Of a stretch of DNA of 64,000 nt, positions 16,754 to 26,046 are shown in pieces. The first letter of the stretch is position 1. Each line of letters starts with the position of its first letter. Source of the stretch: JAJDXW01 sp965214795 (lineage in GTDB: Bacteria; Pseudomonadota; Gammaproteobacteria; HK1). A program made the position numbers and the translations under genes. The stretch is taken from assembly GCA_965214795.1 (NCBI GenBank), contig OZ243976.1, forward strand, positions 3,286,001-3,350,000, written 5' to 3'. A model generated the notes under the pieces. The model worked only from the letters and a program-made list of their open reading frames with translations. It was not told where the DNA came from and did no database searches.

Positions 16754-19700
16754 ATGACGGGACACTACCTGCCGGGCTCCAGCGCGCTCCCGGGCTTCCG
16801 CTTGGGGAAGACCCTCGCGCGGCTGCGCCGCAGCCTGCCCACGGTCACCGGCGTTGCCGCGTGGGTGGCGTACTTCGTGGAGGCGTCCGCCCCGCTCCGC
16901 GAGGAGGAGCTCGCCGTTCTCTCCCGCCTCCTCGGTGCCTCGGTCGAGGCCGAGGCACCCGATCGCGCTTTCGGCGCGGGTGCGGACCCGCGCGCGCCGA
17001 AGACCGGCGAGCCGTCCGGCTCCGGGGTATCGCGGGCCGGGCGAGCCCCCCCCGCGGACCGACCCGGCACCGTCCGGGCGCTGGTCATCCCCCGCGCGGG
17101 GACGATCTCGCCGTGGTCGAGCAAGGCGACCGACATCGTCCGCAATTGCGGCCTCGATCGGGTGCGGCGCGTGGAACGCGGCACCGTCTGGATCGTCTGC
17201 GGGGCGGGCGACGTCGCCGAACCGGCGCTCGGGGCGTTGTACGATCGCATGACCGAACGCCTCTCCCTGCTTCCCGGACCAAGGGAGACGCCCGGCTCGC
17301 GGCCCGCCGCCGCGCCCCGGGACCTCGCGGTCCCCGCGGACCTCTTCCGCGTTGCGGTAGCCGGACCACTGAACCGGATCTCCCTGCGGCACGAGCCGGA
17401 ACGCGCCCTCCGCGACGCGGACCGGCGGCTCGGACTCGCGCTCAACGAGGAGGAGATCCGCTGGCTCTGCGAACGGTTCGGGACGCTTGGCCGGGACCCG
17501 ACCGACGCGGAGCTCATGATGTTCGCCCAGGCGAACTCCGAGCACTGCCGGCACAAGATCTTCAACGCGTCCTGGACGGTGGACGGCCATCCGGCCGGGC
17601 ATTCTCTCTTCGACATGATCCGGCGCACCCATGCGGCGAACCCGGGCCGGGTGCTCTCCGCCTATCACGACAATGCCGCCGTCGTCGAGGGCGGGTCCGT
17701 GGCCTGGTTCGGCCCGGACCCCGCGACCGGGGTCTATCGCCACGTTCCGGAACCCTCGGGTCTCCTCATGAAGGTCGAAACCCACAACCATCCCACCGCG
17801 GTCTCCCCGTTCGCGGGCGCCGCGACCGGCTCGGGAGGCGAGATCCGGGACGAAGCGGCAACCGGGCGCGGCGCCGAGAGCCGCGCCGGACTCGTCGGGT
17901 TCAGCGTCTCCTCCCTGCGCATCCCCGGCTTCGAGCAGCCGTGGGAAGCGGACGGTCCCGGCACCCCTGCGTACATTGCGACCGCCCTCGACATCATGCT
18001 CGAGGCGCCGATCGGGGCGGCTCGATTCAACAACGAGTTCGGGCGGCCCGCACTCTGCGGATACTTCCGTACCTTCGAGCAGGCAAGGGAAGGCGACGGG
18101 AATACGTGGCACGGCTACCACAAGCCGATCATGATCGCGGGAGGAATGGGCCGGATCCGCCTCCGGCACGTCGCGAAGGCGGCCTTGGCCCCCGGGGCCC
18201 TGATCGCGGTGCTGGGCGGGCCGGCCATGCTGATCGGGCTCGGCGGAGGCGCCGCCTCGTCGTCCGCCCCCGCGCCGGGCGGCGACGCGAACGGCTCCCG
18301 CAAGTCGGGCGGACGCGACCCCGCCGGTGCCGGCGCCTCGGGGCGCGAGGAAGACCGCCATCGACAGGAGCTCGATTTCGCGTCCGTCCAGCGCGACAAC
18401 GCGGAGATGCAGCGCCGCGCCCAGGAAGTCATCGACACGTGCACCCGGCTCGGAGAACGCAACCCGATCCTCTCCATCCACGACGTGGGCGCGGGCGGGC
18501 TCGCCAACGCGGTCCCCGAGCTGGTGCACGCGGCCGGGTTCGGGGCCCGGCTCGAGCTCGGCGCGATCCCGACCGCGGACCCGGGCATGAGCCCCATGGA
18601 GCTCTGGTGCAACGAGGCCCAGGAACGGTATGTCGTGGCTCTCGATCCGGGCGAGCGAGCCCGGATCGAATCGATCTGCCGGCGAGAGCGGTGCCCGTTC
18701 TCCGTCATCGGCATGGTGACGGAGGCGCCCCGCATCGAGCTTCGCGACGAACGGCGCGGGGAGCGGGCCGTCGACGTTCCCCTCGACCTCGTTCTCGGAG
18801 ATGCGCCCCGCCTCGCCCGCGAGTCCCGGCACGTGTCCGCTGCCGCCCGGGAGACCCTCGGGCTGCCGGCCGGGGCGGACCCCATGACGCTTCTCGAGCG
18901 CGTGCTGCGGCTGCCGTGCGTTGCCGACAAGACGTTCCTCGTCACCATCGCGGACCGCAGCGTCTCGGGTCTCGTGGCCCGGGACCAGATGGTCGGCCCC
19001 TGGCAGGTGCCGGTCGCCGACTGCGCGGTCACCCTGGCCGACCATCTCGGCTTCGCGGGAGAGGCGATGGCGATGGGCGAGCGCGCCCCTCTCGCGGTTC
19101 CGGACCCCCCCGCCTCGGCCCGCATGGCGATCGGCGAGGCCCTCACCAACCTCGCTGCCGCGGGGATCGGGACCCTGGAAGCGGCGGTGCTCTCCGCGAA
19201 CTGGATGGCGGACGCGGGCCGGGACGATACCGCCCTGCACGACGCCGTCCGGGCTGCCGCCCTCGATCTCTGTCCGCGGCTCGGGATCCCGATACCGGTC
19301 GGAAAGGACAGCCTGTCCATGCGGACCGCATGGCGCGACGGGGGTCGCGAACGCGAGGTGAGCGCCCCCCTCTCCCTCGTGGCGTCGGCGTTCGCGCCGG
19401 TCCCCGACGTTCGTCGCGCCGCCGTTCCGGCCCTCGCGAAGGAGGACGGCAATCGACTCCTCTTCGCCGATCTCGGGCTCGGCCGAAACCGGCTCGGAGG
19501 CTCGGCTCTGGCCCAGGTCGCCGCCGCCCGGGGAGGGGACCCGCCGGACGTGGAAACGGAGGTGCTGCGCGGATTCTTCGCGGTGGTCCAGTCCCTCCTC
19601 GCCGAAGGGGTCGTGCTCGCCTACCACGACCGTTCCGACGGCGGCCTCGCCGCGACCCTGTGCGAGATGGCGTTCGCGGGAAGGGCCGGGCTGCGGATCG

Positions 19701-20920
19701 ATCTCACCTCCCTCGGCCCGGAGCCGGTGCCCGTGCTCTTCTCCGAGGAACTCGGCGCGGTCTTGCAGGTCCGCTCCCGAGACGCTCCCTCGGTTCTCGA
19801 GCGGCTGCGCGCGGTGTCCGGGCTCGTGCGGCACGTCCACTCGATCGGGGAGGCGGACGCGGGCACCCGGATCCGCTTCGGGCACCGGGGAACCATCGTC
19901 GTCGACGCCGCCCGCGTCGACCTCCACCGGACCTGGTCGGAGACGAGCCACCGGATGCAGACGCTTCGCGACGATCCGCAGTGCGCGCGCGAGGCCTTCG
20001 AAGCCCTCCTCGACGATGCCGACCCGGGGCTGGGCGCCCGCCTCACGTTTCCCTTCGGACGCTCGGCGCCTTCCGGAACGGCAGCATCCGACACGGCAGC
20101 AAGCGCGTCCTCCGGGGCGCTGGCCGCCCACCCGTCCCCCCGTTCCGCCCGGTGCCCTCGCGTCGCGATCCTCCGCGAGCAGGGGGTCAACGGACACCGG
20201 GAGCTCGCCGCCGCCTTCGTTCGGGCAGGATTCGATGCGGTCGACGTCCACATGACCGACCTCGTGGCGGGCCGGCAGTCGCTCGAGCGGTTCACCGGGC
20301 TCGCGGCGGGCGGAGGCTTCTCCTACGGCGACGTGCTCGGGGCCGGCGGCGGCTGGGCGGCCGCGGTACTGCACCGCGAGGGGCTGCGCGAAGCGTTCCG
20401 GGCGTTCTTCGCCCGCCCCGACACGTTCGCCCTCGGCATCTGCAACGGCTGCCAGATGCTGGCCCGGCTCGGCTCCCTCGTCCCGGGTGCGGATGCCTGG
20501 CCGCGTTTCCTTCTCAACCGCTCCGGTCAGTTCGAATCCCGTCTGGTGATGTGCGAGATCCTCGATTCACCTTCGATCTTCTTCCGCGGAATGTCCGGCT
20601 CCCGGCTGCCGGTGGTGGTGGCGCACGGAGAGGGCCGCGCCGCGCCGCGTCGCGGAGACCCGGTGCCGTGCCTGCGCTTCGTCGACAACCGTCACCGTCC
20701 GGCCGAACGCTACCCGGCCAACCCGAACGGTTCGCCCGGCGGACTCACCGGATTCACCACCCGGGACGGCCGCGCGACGATCCTGATGCCCCATCCGGAA
20801 CGCGCGTTCCGCTCCGTGCAGCTCTCCTGGCATCCGCCCGATTGGGGAGAGGAGAGCCCGTGGATGGAAATGTTCCGTAATGCCCGCAGGTGGTGCGTGC
20901 GGACGGGCGGCGGCCTATGA
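16754..20920 (+). CDS. purL: Phosphoribosylformylglycinamidine synthase, single-chain form
   Basis: 1388 residues; purine synthesis step from FGAR to FGAM using ATP and glutamine. The single-chain layout is that of Gammaproteobacteria: N-terminal PurS-like domain, linker, two AIRS-type ATPase halves (FAQANSEHCRHKIFNASW, KVETHNHPTAVSPF, SIHDVGAGGLANAVPEL) and a C-terminal class I glutaminase (VAILREQGVNGHREL, nucleophile cysteine in GICNGCQML near residue 1228, histidine in MPHPERAFR). About 35 extra Gly/Ala/Ser/Arg-rich residues sit near 495-535, just before LDFASVQRDNAEMQRR; most homologues have only a short loop there. No neighbouring purine gene. Confidence 0.96.
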   Translation: MTGHYLPGSSALPGFRLGKTLARLRRSLPTVTGVAAWVAYFVEASAPLREEELAVLSRLLGASVEAEAPDRAFGAGADPRAPKTGEPSGSGVSRAGRAPPADRPGTVRALVIPRAGTISPWSSKATDIVRNCGLDRVRRVERGTVWIVCGAGDVAEPALGALYDRMTERLSLLPGPRETPGSRPAAAPRDLAVPADLFRVAVAGPLNRISLRHEPERALRDADRRLGLALNEEEIRWLCERFGTLGRDPTDAELMMFAQANSEHCRHKIFNASWTVDGHPAGHSLFDMIRRTHAANPGRVLSAYHDNAAVVEGGSVAWFGPDPATGVYRHVPEPSGLLMKVETHNHPTAVSPFAGAATGSGGEIRDEAATGRGAESRAGLVGFSVSSLRIPGFEQPWEADGPGTPAYIATALDIMLEAPIGAARFNNEFGRPALCGYFRTFEQAREGDGNTWHGYHKPIMIAGGMGRIRLRHVAKAALAPGALIAVLGGPAMLIGLGGGAASSSAPAPGGDANGSRKSGGRDPAGAGASGREEDRHRQELDFASVQRDNAEMQRRAQEVIDTCTRLGERNPILSIHDVGAGGLANAVPELVHAAGFGARLELGAIPTADPGMSPMELWCNEAQERYVVALDPGERARIESICRRERCPFSVIGMVTEAPRIELRDERRGERAVDVPLDLVLGDAPRLARESRHVSAAARETLGLPAGADPMTLLERVLRLPCVADKTFLVTIADRSVSGLVARDQMVGPWQVPVADCAVTLADHLGFAGEAMAMGERAPLAVPDPPASARMAIGEALTNLAAAGIGTLEAAVLSANWMADAGRDDTALHDAVRAAALDLCPRLGIPIPVGKDSLSMRTAWRDGGREREVSAPLSLVASAFAPVPDVRRAAVPALAKEDGNRLLFADLGLGRNRLGGSALAQVAAARGGDPPDVETEVLRGFFAVVQSLLAEGVVLAYHDRSDGGLAATLCEMAFAGRAGLRIDLTSLGPEPVPVLFSEELGAVLQVRSRDAPSVLERLRAVSGLVRHVHSIGEADAGTRIRFGHRGTIVVDAARVDLHRTWSETSHRMQTLRDDPQCAREAFEALLDDADPGLGARLTFPFGRSAPSGTAASDTAASASSGALAAHPSPRSARCPRVAILREQGVNGHRELAAAFVRAGFDAVDVHMTDLVAGRQSLERFTGLAAGGGFSYGDVLGAGGGWAAAVLHREGLREAFRAFFARPDTFALGICNGCQMLARLGSLVPGADAWPRFLLNRSGQFESRLVMCEILDSPSIFFRGMSGSRLPVVVAHGEGRAAPRRGDPVPCLRFVDNRHRPAERYPANPNGSPGGLTGFTTRDGRATILMPHPERAFRSVQLSWHPPDWGEESPWMEMFRNARRWCVRTGGGL

Positions 20921-21008
20921 TCCGGGGCCGGACGATTCGCATCCGCCGGAGGGCACGGCCGCGGGCGCCGGCGCCGTCCGGCTCATTCACCGCAGGGGGA
21001 TCACGACC

Positions 21009-21977
21009 ATGCTGATCAAGAAGTCGCGTTACGGGCCGGGCCGCGTCCGCCCGTCGGAGATCACCCCCAGGGACGTCTGGCTCAATCGCCGCGAACTCCT
21101 CCGGAACGCGGGGTTCGGACTGGCCGCGCTGGCCGCCCCGGCCGCCCTGTGGCCCGGGCTCGCCCACGCCCGGCGCAAGTTCGACGACCTCGTCGAGTCG
21201 AAGTGGATGGTCGACGAGGACCTGACCTCCCTGGACGACATCACCTCCTACAACAACTTCTACGAGTTCGGTACCGGAAAGGGCGATCCGGCCCGCTACT
21301 CCGGGGGCTTCAAGCCTCTTCCGTGGTCGATTCGCGTCGGAGGGGAGTGCGAGAAGCCGGGCGTGATCGATTACGAGGACCTGGTCGATTCCTACCCGAT
21401 CGAGGAACGCACCTACCGTTTCCGCTGCGTGGAGGCGTGGTCGATGGTCGTGCCCTGGGCAGGGGTCCCGCTCGACGCGGTGCTCAAGCGTTTCCAGCCG
21501 ACCTCCAGGGCGAAGTACGTGGCGTTCGAGACCGTGTTCCGGCCCGAGGAGATGCCGGGGCAACGGCGCGGTTTCCTCGACTGGCCCTACGTCGAGGGGC
21601 TCCGCATCGACGAGGCGATGCACCCCCTCACCCTGCTCGCGGTCGGCCTCTACGGCGAGGCGCTTCCCAACCAGAACGGTGCTCCGGTCCGTCTCGTCGT
21701 GCCCTGGAAGTACGGGTACAAGAGCATCAAGTCCATCGTCTCGATCACCTTCACCGAGCACGAGCCGCCGACCACCTGGAACCGGCAGGCGCCCCACGAG
21801 TACGGGTTCTATTCGAACGTCAATCCGGAGCGGTCCCACCCTCGCTGGAGCCAGAAGCGGGAGCGCCGGCTCGGAGGGTCGCTGTTCGCGGGCAAGATCC
21901 CGACCCTGAAGTTCAACGGCTACGAGGACGAGGTCGGCTCGCTCTACGCCGGAATGGACCTCATCCGGTTCCACTGA
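21009..21977 (+). CDS. msrP: MsrP, periplasmic methionine sulfoxide reductase catalytic subunit
   Basis: 322 residues with a Tat signal (LNRRELLRNAGFGLAALAAP, then A-H-A before RRKF). It is the YedY-type molybdoenzyme that repairs oxidised methionine in periplasmic proteins. The molybdenum-ligand cysteine is in YRFRCVEAWSMVVPWAGVPL. Other family blocks are present: GFLDWPYVEGLRIDEAMHPL, LYGEALPNQNGAPVRLVVPW and KYGYKSIKSI. The length is normal. The ATG at 21009 is chosen because it puts the twin-arginine motif near residue 26. Its partner msrQ follows on the same strand 155 bases later. Confidence 0.96.
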   Translation: MLIKKSRYGPGRVRPSEITPRDVWLNRRELLRNAGFGLAALAAPAALWPGLAHARRKFDDLVESKWMVDEDLTSLDDITSYNNFYEFGTGKGDPARYSGGFKPLPWSIRVGGECEKPGVIDYEDLVDSYPIEERTYRFRCVEAWSMVVPWAGVPLDAVLKRFQPTSRAKYVAFETVFRPEEMPGQRRGFLDWPYVEGLRIDEAMHPLTLLAVGLYGEALPNQNGAPVRLVVPWKYGYKSIKSIVSITFTEHEPPTTWNRQAPHEYGFYSNVNPERSHPRWSQKRERRLGGSLFAGKIPTLKFNGYEDEVGSLYAGMDLIRFH

Positions 21978-22132
21978 GGGCCGAGCCGTGGCGCGAGCCG
22001 CCGACCTCCTCCGTTCGGGGCCGTTTCACGCTGCCGGCGGGGTTGGCCGGAGACGCGACCCGGCATCGTACGGATGGCTTCAAGTCGGACTGCGCGGCGC
22101 CGATCCGGCTTGCCGGGAACCGGGGCCGTAGC

Positions 22133-22849
22133 GTGACCCGGCTCCTCCGCCCGGGCTTCGCGTGGCTGAAGGCGGCGGTGTTTCTCGCCGCCCTCATCCC
22201 CCTCGGGGTGATCGCGGCGGCCGCCTCCTCCGGCGGCCTCGGGGCAAACCCCGTCGAGGCCGTCCTCCATCACTTCGGAGAGTGGGCGTTGCGGCTGATG
22301 CTGGCGACCCTCGCGGTGACGCCGTTGCGGCGGCTGACCGGCTGGAACCAGACGGTCCGCCTGCGGCGGATGCTGGGCCTCTTCGCCTTCTTCTACGCGG
22401 TGCTCCACTTCGCGACCTACGTCCTCCTCGATCGCTCCCTCCTCCTCGAGGAGGTCCTCGAGGACCTGACCGACCGGCCCTACATCATGGTGGGCTTCGT
22501 CGCGTTCGTGCTGCTCGTGCCGCTCGCGGCCACCTCGACCAACGCCATGGTGCGCCGGCTCGGGGGCCGGCGCTGGCGGCGTCTTCACCGGCTCGTCTAC
22601 GTCGCCGCCGCGTGTGGGGTAATCCACTTCTGGTGGCTGGTGAAGGCCGACGTGCGCGAGCCCCTCGTCTACGCGGCGGTACTCGCCCTCCTGCTCGTCC
22701 TCCGCCTCCCGTCGGTCATCGCGTTCCTGCGCTCCCCGTTCAGGGTTGCAACGAAGCGTGCGTCGGTGCCTGAACGAGCGGCACGCGCGCGCGGGGCGGT
22801 CACCTCGCGCCAGCGAGACCGGAGCGGCAGCGGCGAACCGACCGGTTGA
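22133..22849 (+). CDS. msrQ: MsrQ, heme-binding membrane partner of MsrP
   Basis: 238 residues from a GTG at 22133. Six hydrophobic segments are visible, with family blocks GEWALRLMLATLAVTPLRRL, RRMLGLFAFFYAVLHFATYV (heme-ligand histidine in LHF), PYIMVGFVAFVLLVPLAATS, RRLHRLVYVAAACGVIHFWW (further histidines) and a final helix. It passes electrons from the respiratory chain to MsrP across the inner membrane. It lies downstream of msrP in the same direction, as in many proteobacteria. The last ~35 residues are polar and basic, longer than usual. No better start is seen upstream. Confidence 0.93.
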   Translation: MTRLLRPGFAWLKAAVFLAALIPLGVIAAAASSGGLGANPVEAVLHHFGEWALRLMLATLAVTPLRRLTGWNQTVRLRRMLGLFAFFYAVLHFATYVLLDRSLLLEEVLEDLTDRPYIMVGFVAFVLLVPLAATSTNAMVRRLGGRRWRRLHRLVYVAAACGVIHFWWLVKADVREPLVYAAVLALLLVLRLPSVIAFLRSPFRVATKRASVPERAARARGAVTSRQRDRSGSGEPTG

Positions 22850-22960
22850 CCGCGCGGGCACGCGTACGACGCTGCACCGAAGTGCAGGCGGCGGGTGTCG
22901 TACCAAGGGTGAGGCACCGGCGAACGAGTCGCGATCCGCGTTCGGCATCAGCTCCCGGGA

Positions 22961-24406
22961 TCAGCTCCCGGGCGGCCCCGCGTCCGGAAGGAAGTGCTCG
23001 ATCGAGTTGGCGTAGTAGCGCAGCATCCCGTGTTCGTCCTTGCCCGCCCGGAAGAGCCCGTCCGACTCCCGGACGAAGTGCCGGCGAACCAGCATCCGAA
23101 GGCCCATCGTCACCGCGTAGTCCCGGTCCGCGTGGGCGATGTGGACATACGCGCCTCTCGCCTCCAGGTCGTCGATGAGCGACTGGGCCTTCGCCTTGAC
23201 CTCGAGCTCGCTCATGGACCGGAGCGGGTGGCGTACGAACACCGTCGCCACGAGGGAGACCGGCAGGACCGGTACCACGGCGGCGACCGCGCCGAGCAAC
23301 TCGTCGCCCAGCCGCTCCACCGCCTCGAAACGGGCCGCCGGGTCCAGCGCGCGGAAATCGAGCCCGCGGCGGCCAGCGTACGCCCGCATCGAGATCGGCA
23401 TCCCGAAATTCACGCAAGCATAGCCGAAGCGGTGCCAGCGCCCCCTCAATCGGAGGGCCGCCTGGTGGCAGACGAATCGAAGCAGGGTCAGGATGATGCG
23501 CGCCCGGCTCCGGGGGACCGCGGTCTTCGGATCGTGCTCGCGAACGAGGGTCCGATCCTCGAGTACCCGGTCGTAGTTGATGCCGACCGGCACGAACACG
23601 AGGTCACGCTCACCCCCGGGGTCGAACTCCGAGACCATGTAGTTGATGAGACCGAGCTTGGGACGGCGCAGGCGCCCGTCGCGGCTGAGTCCGCCCTCCG
23701 GGTAGATCGCCTGCACGACCCCGGCGGCGGTCGCCGCCTGGACGTAGCGGGCCAGCACCAGGCGGTAGAGCGGATTGCGCGAGCCGCGGCGCACGAAGTA
23801 CGCGCCGAGCGACCGGATCAGCGCTTGCAGCGGCCAGACCCGGGCCCATTCCCCGACCGCAAAGCTGAGCGCGGAACGGTGCGCGGCGAAGTAGGCCACG
23901 ATCACGTAGTCCATGTTGCTGCGGTGGTTCATCACGAAGACGACGCTTGCGTTCGGCTCGACCTTCGACAGGGCCCGGTCGTCGGAGTACCCCATGCGAA
24001 CCCGGTAGAGAAACTGGCTGATGCGCCGCGCCAGGTAGTAGCCGACCCGGAAATAGAGGTACGGATTGAACGAGGGCACGATCTCGCGCGTGTAGCGCTC
24101 GACCTCGCGGACCAGGGTCTCGCGCGGCACGCGGGACTCCTCGGCCCGGCGCTCGATCGACTCCATCACCTTGGGGTCGCAGGTCAGCAGCTCGATGAAG
24201 ACCCGGCGGCGGGTCCGGTGGAAGGCGGGGATCTGCAGTTCGAGCCGTGTGTGCAACTCCTCGATCGCGCGATCGACCCGCTGCCGGAAGAACCAGCGCA
24301 CGCTCGGGATGAGGAGGCGGTCGAGCACCGCCCACACCGCCAGAGCCCCGGCGACGACCGCCACCCAGACCGGAAGGGAGACGGCCTCCGTCACCGCCGG
24401 TCCCAC
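22961..24406 (-). CDS. PlsB-like glycerol-3-phosphate acyltransferase (short form)
   Basis: 481 residues from a GTG at 24406, much shorter than the ~800-residue E. coli PlsB but with its acyltransferase core. There is an N-terminal transmembrane helix (VWVAVVAGALAVWAVLDRLL), then the catalytic HX4D box in VFVMNHRSNMDYVIVAYF, GAYFVRRGSRNPLYRLVLAR, the phosphate-binding IYPEGGLSRDGRLRRPKLGL and VFVPVGINYDRVLEDR. These four blocks in this order define the family. It should acylate position 1 of glycerol-3-phosphate (or a lysophospholipid) at the inner membrane. Convergent with msrQ; no operon partner. Confidence 0.85.
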   Translation of the reverse strand: MGPAVTEAVSLPVWVAVVAGALAVWAVLDRLLIPSVRWFFRQRVDRAIEELHTRLELQIPAFHRTRRRVFIELLTCDPKVMESIERRAEESRVPRETLVREVERYTREIVPSFNPYLYFRVGYYLARRISQFLYRVRMGYSDDRALSKVEPNASVVFVMNHRSNMDYVIVAYFAAHRSALSFAVGEWARVWPLQALIRSLGAYFVRRGSRNPLYRLVLARYVQAATAAGVVQAIYPEGGLSRDGRLRRPKLGLINYMVSEFDPGGERDLVFVPVGINYDRVLEDRTLVREHDPKTAVPRSRARIILTLLRFVCHQAALRLRGRWHRFGYACVNFGMPISMRAYAGRRGLDFRALDPAARFEAVERLGDELLGAVAAVVPVLPVSLVATVFVRHPLRSMSELEVKAKAQSLIDDLEARGAYVHIAHADRDYAVTMGLRMLVRRHFVRESDGLFRAGKDEHGMLRYYANSIEHFLPDAGPPGS

Positions 24407-24837
24407 CGCCCGGGCCGGGTCCGAATGGTCCCGCTCGCTCCACCATTCGGACTCGGAGCCCGGGTCACCGGAGCCGACTTCAGCCGCAACGTCTCACCGA
24501 CGCGGGTCGCGAGGGTGCGAGGATGCCCCCGGATTCCAGGGCGATGGGCCACAAGCGCGCGTGCGCGCGGCCGAAAGGCGACTCGGAGCCGGAACGAAAC
24601 CTCGGCGGTGCTTCGTGCCGGCGAGCGGGCGACCCGGGGAAGGGTTGCCGGACCCGCAGGCGAAGCCGGGACTGCGGAACGCGGCAGGTGACCGACCCCG
24701 GCGCGGGCCCGCGGTCGAAGCGGCGGGAAGGAGCATGGCTCGCTGGGCTGGCGTCCGTGACGGAACATCGGTGAAACATTGCGGCCAAGGGCTCGCCGGA
24801 ACCGGCCGCGGCGGGCGCCGGCTCCCGCCGCCCCGCC
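24407..24837. other. Intergenic region, no supported gene
   Basis: About 430 bp between the start of the acyltransferase and the stop of the CoA-transferase, both minus strand, so it should hold the acyltransferase promoter. A stretch around 24560-24585 (GCGCGCGTGCGCGCGG) resembles the middle of repeat family 3, but I could not find its terminal repeats. Frames on both strands look like GC-rich noise. Confidence 0.4.
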
Positions 24838-26046
24838 TCAGATGAACCCCGCGGCCCGGAGCGCGTCGATCCGCTCCGGGGGATAGCCGAGGAGACCACG
24901 ATAGCATTCTTCGTTGTGCTCCCCGGGACGCGGAGCGCGTCGGCGCACCTCCCCGGGGCTCGCCGACAGCTTCACCGGCACCCCGCTCACCGGTACCCGT
25001 TCCATCCCCGGCTCTTCCATGTCCACCCACTCCAGCATCGCGCACGCCTGGACGTGGGGGTCGGCGTGCACCTCGGCGGTGGTCCGGTAGACGCCGCACG
25101 GGATCCGCGCCGCGTCCATCGCCGCGACCACCTCCGCGACCTTCCGCCCGGCCATCCACTCCTCGACGTGGGGATCGATCTCCGCCCGGGCCTCGAACCG
25201 GCCTTCATCCGTCGCGTGGGCGGGAGTCGCGGCCAGCTCCGGGCGGTCGATAAGGTCCATGAGGCTCTTCCACATGCCGTCGGTCACGGTGGCGATGTAC
25301 ACCCAGCCGTCCCGGCAGCGGTAGAGGTCGGTCGGCCCGACATAGGGCATGCGATTCCCGATGCGCGGGCGCTCGCGCCCGGTGACGAGCGCCTCCGCGA
25401 TCATCGGCGAGGTGTAGCTCACTGCGGTCCGGAGCAGGGCGCAGTCCACCTCCTGCCCCTCCCCGGTGGCATCGCGGTGGCGGAGCGCGAGCACCGTGCC
25501 GAGCGCGGCGAGCAGCCCGGTGCCGTAGTCGACCCACGGCACCGCGGATCGCATGGGCGGCTCGTGCTCGTAGCCGGTGAGCGCGCACGCCCCGGACATG
25601 ACCTGGGCGATCTGGTCGAAGCCGCTGCGCATCGCGTACGGGCCCGTCGACCCGTAGCACGAGATCCCCGCGTAGATGACGTCCTCGCGCATGGCGCGGA
25701 CGTCCTCGTAGCCGAGCCCGAACGCATTGACCGCGCTCGGGCTGAAGTTGTGCAGGAACACGTCGCACCGGGCGACGAGATCGGAGAGCACCTCGCGCGG
25801 GGCGTCGCGGCGCAGCACGTCGAGGGTGATTCCCTTCTTGTTGCGGCCGAAGTTGGGGAAGACGAAGTTGGAGCCGCTCGGTCCCGTGCGGCCGTAGCTC
25901 CGATCCTCCTCGCCGCCGGGACGATCCACCCGCAGAACCTCCGCCCCCATGTCGGCGAGCATCATCCCGCAGTAGGGCGCCGCGATGAAGCGCCCGAAAT
26001 CGAGAACCCGCACCCCGTCGAGGGGACGCGGCCGCGCCCCCGTCAC
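24838..26046 (-). CDS. CoA-transferase family III (CaiB/BaiF)
   Basis: 402 residues from a GTG at 26046 that overlaps the stop of the haloalkane dehalogenase gene as GTGA. The start LDGVRVLDFGRFIAAPYCGM and MLADMGAEVLRVDRPGGEEDRSYG is typical, as are GRNKKGITLDV, the catalytic aspartate region PWVDYGTGLLAALGTVLALR, and the end APRPGEHNEECYRGLLGYPPERI. Such enzymes move CoA between carboxylic acids without free energy input. The coupling to a dehalogenase suggests activation of an organic acid made from a halogenated or hydroxylated precursor; the substrate is not readable from sequence. Confidence 0.92.
   Translation of the reverse strand: MTGARPRPLDGVRVLDFGRFIAAPYCGMMLADMGAEVLRVDRPGGEEDRSYGRTGPSGSNFVFPNFGRNKKGITLDVLRRDAPREVLSDLVARCDVFLHNFSPSAVNAFGLGYEDVRAMREDVIYAGISCYGSTGPYAMRSGFDQIAQVMSGACALTGYEHEPPMRSAVPWVDYGTGLLAALGTVLALRHRDATGEGQEVDCALLRTAVSYTSPMIAEALVTGRERPRIGNRMPYVGPTDLYRCRDGWVYIATVTDGMWKSLMDLIDRPELAATPAHATDEGRFEARAEIDPHVEEWMAGRKVAEVVAAMDAARIPCGVYRTTAEVHADPHVQACAMLEWVDMEEPGMERVPVSGVPVKLSASPGEVRRRAPRPGEHNEECYRGLLGYPPERIDALRAAGFI

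Noticed and set aside
16361..20374. A 1337-codon minus-strand open frame antisense to purL
   Set aside because: Same artefact; the plus strand encodes complete PurL motifs.
24540..24590. Possible fourth copy of repeat family 3
   Set aside because: Only the GCGCGTGCGCGCGG core matches; terminal repeats not found.
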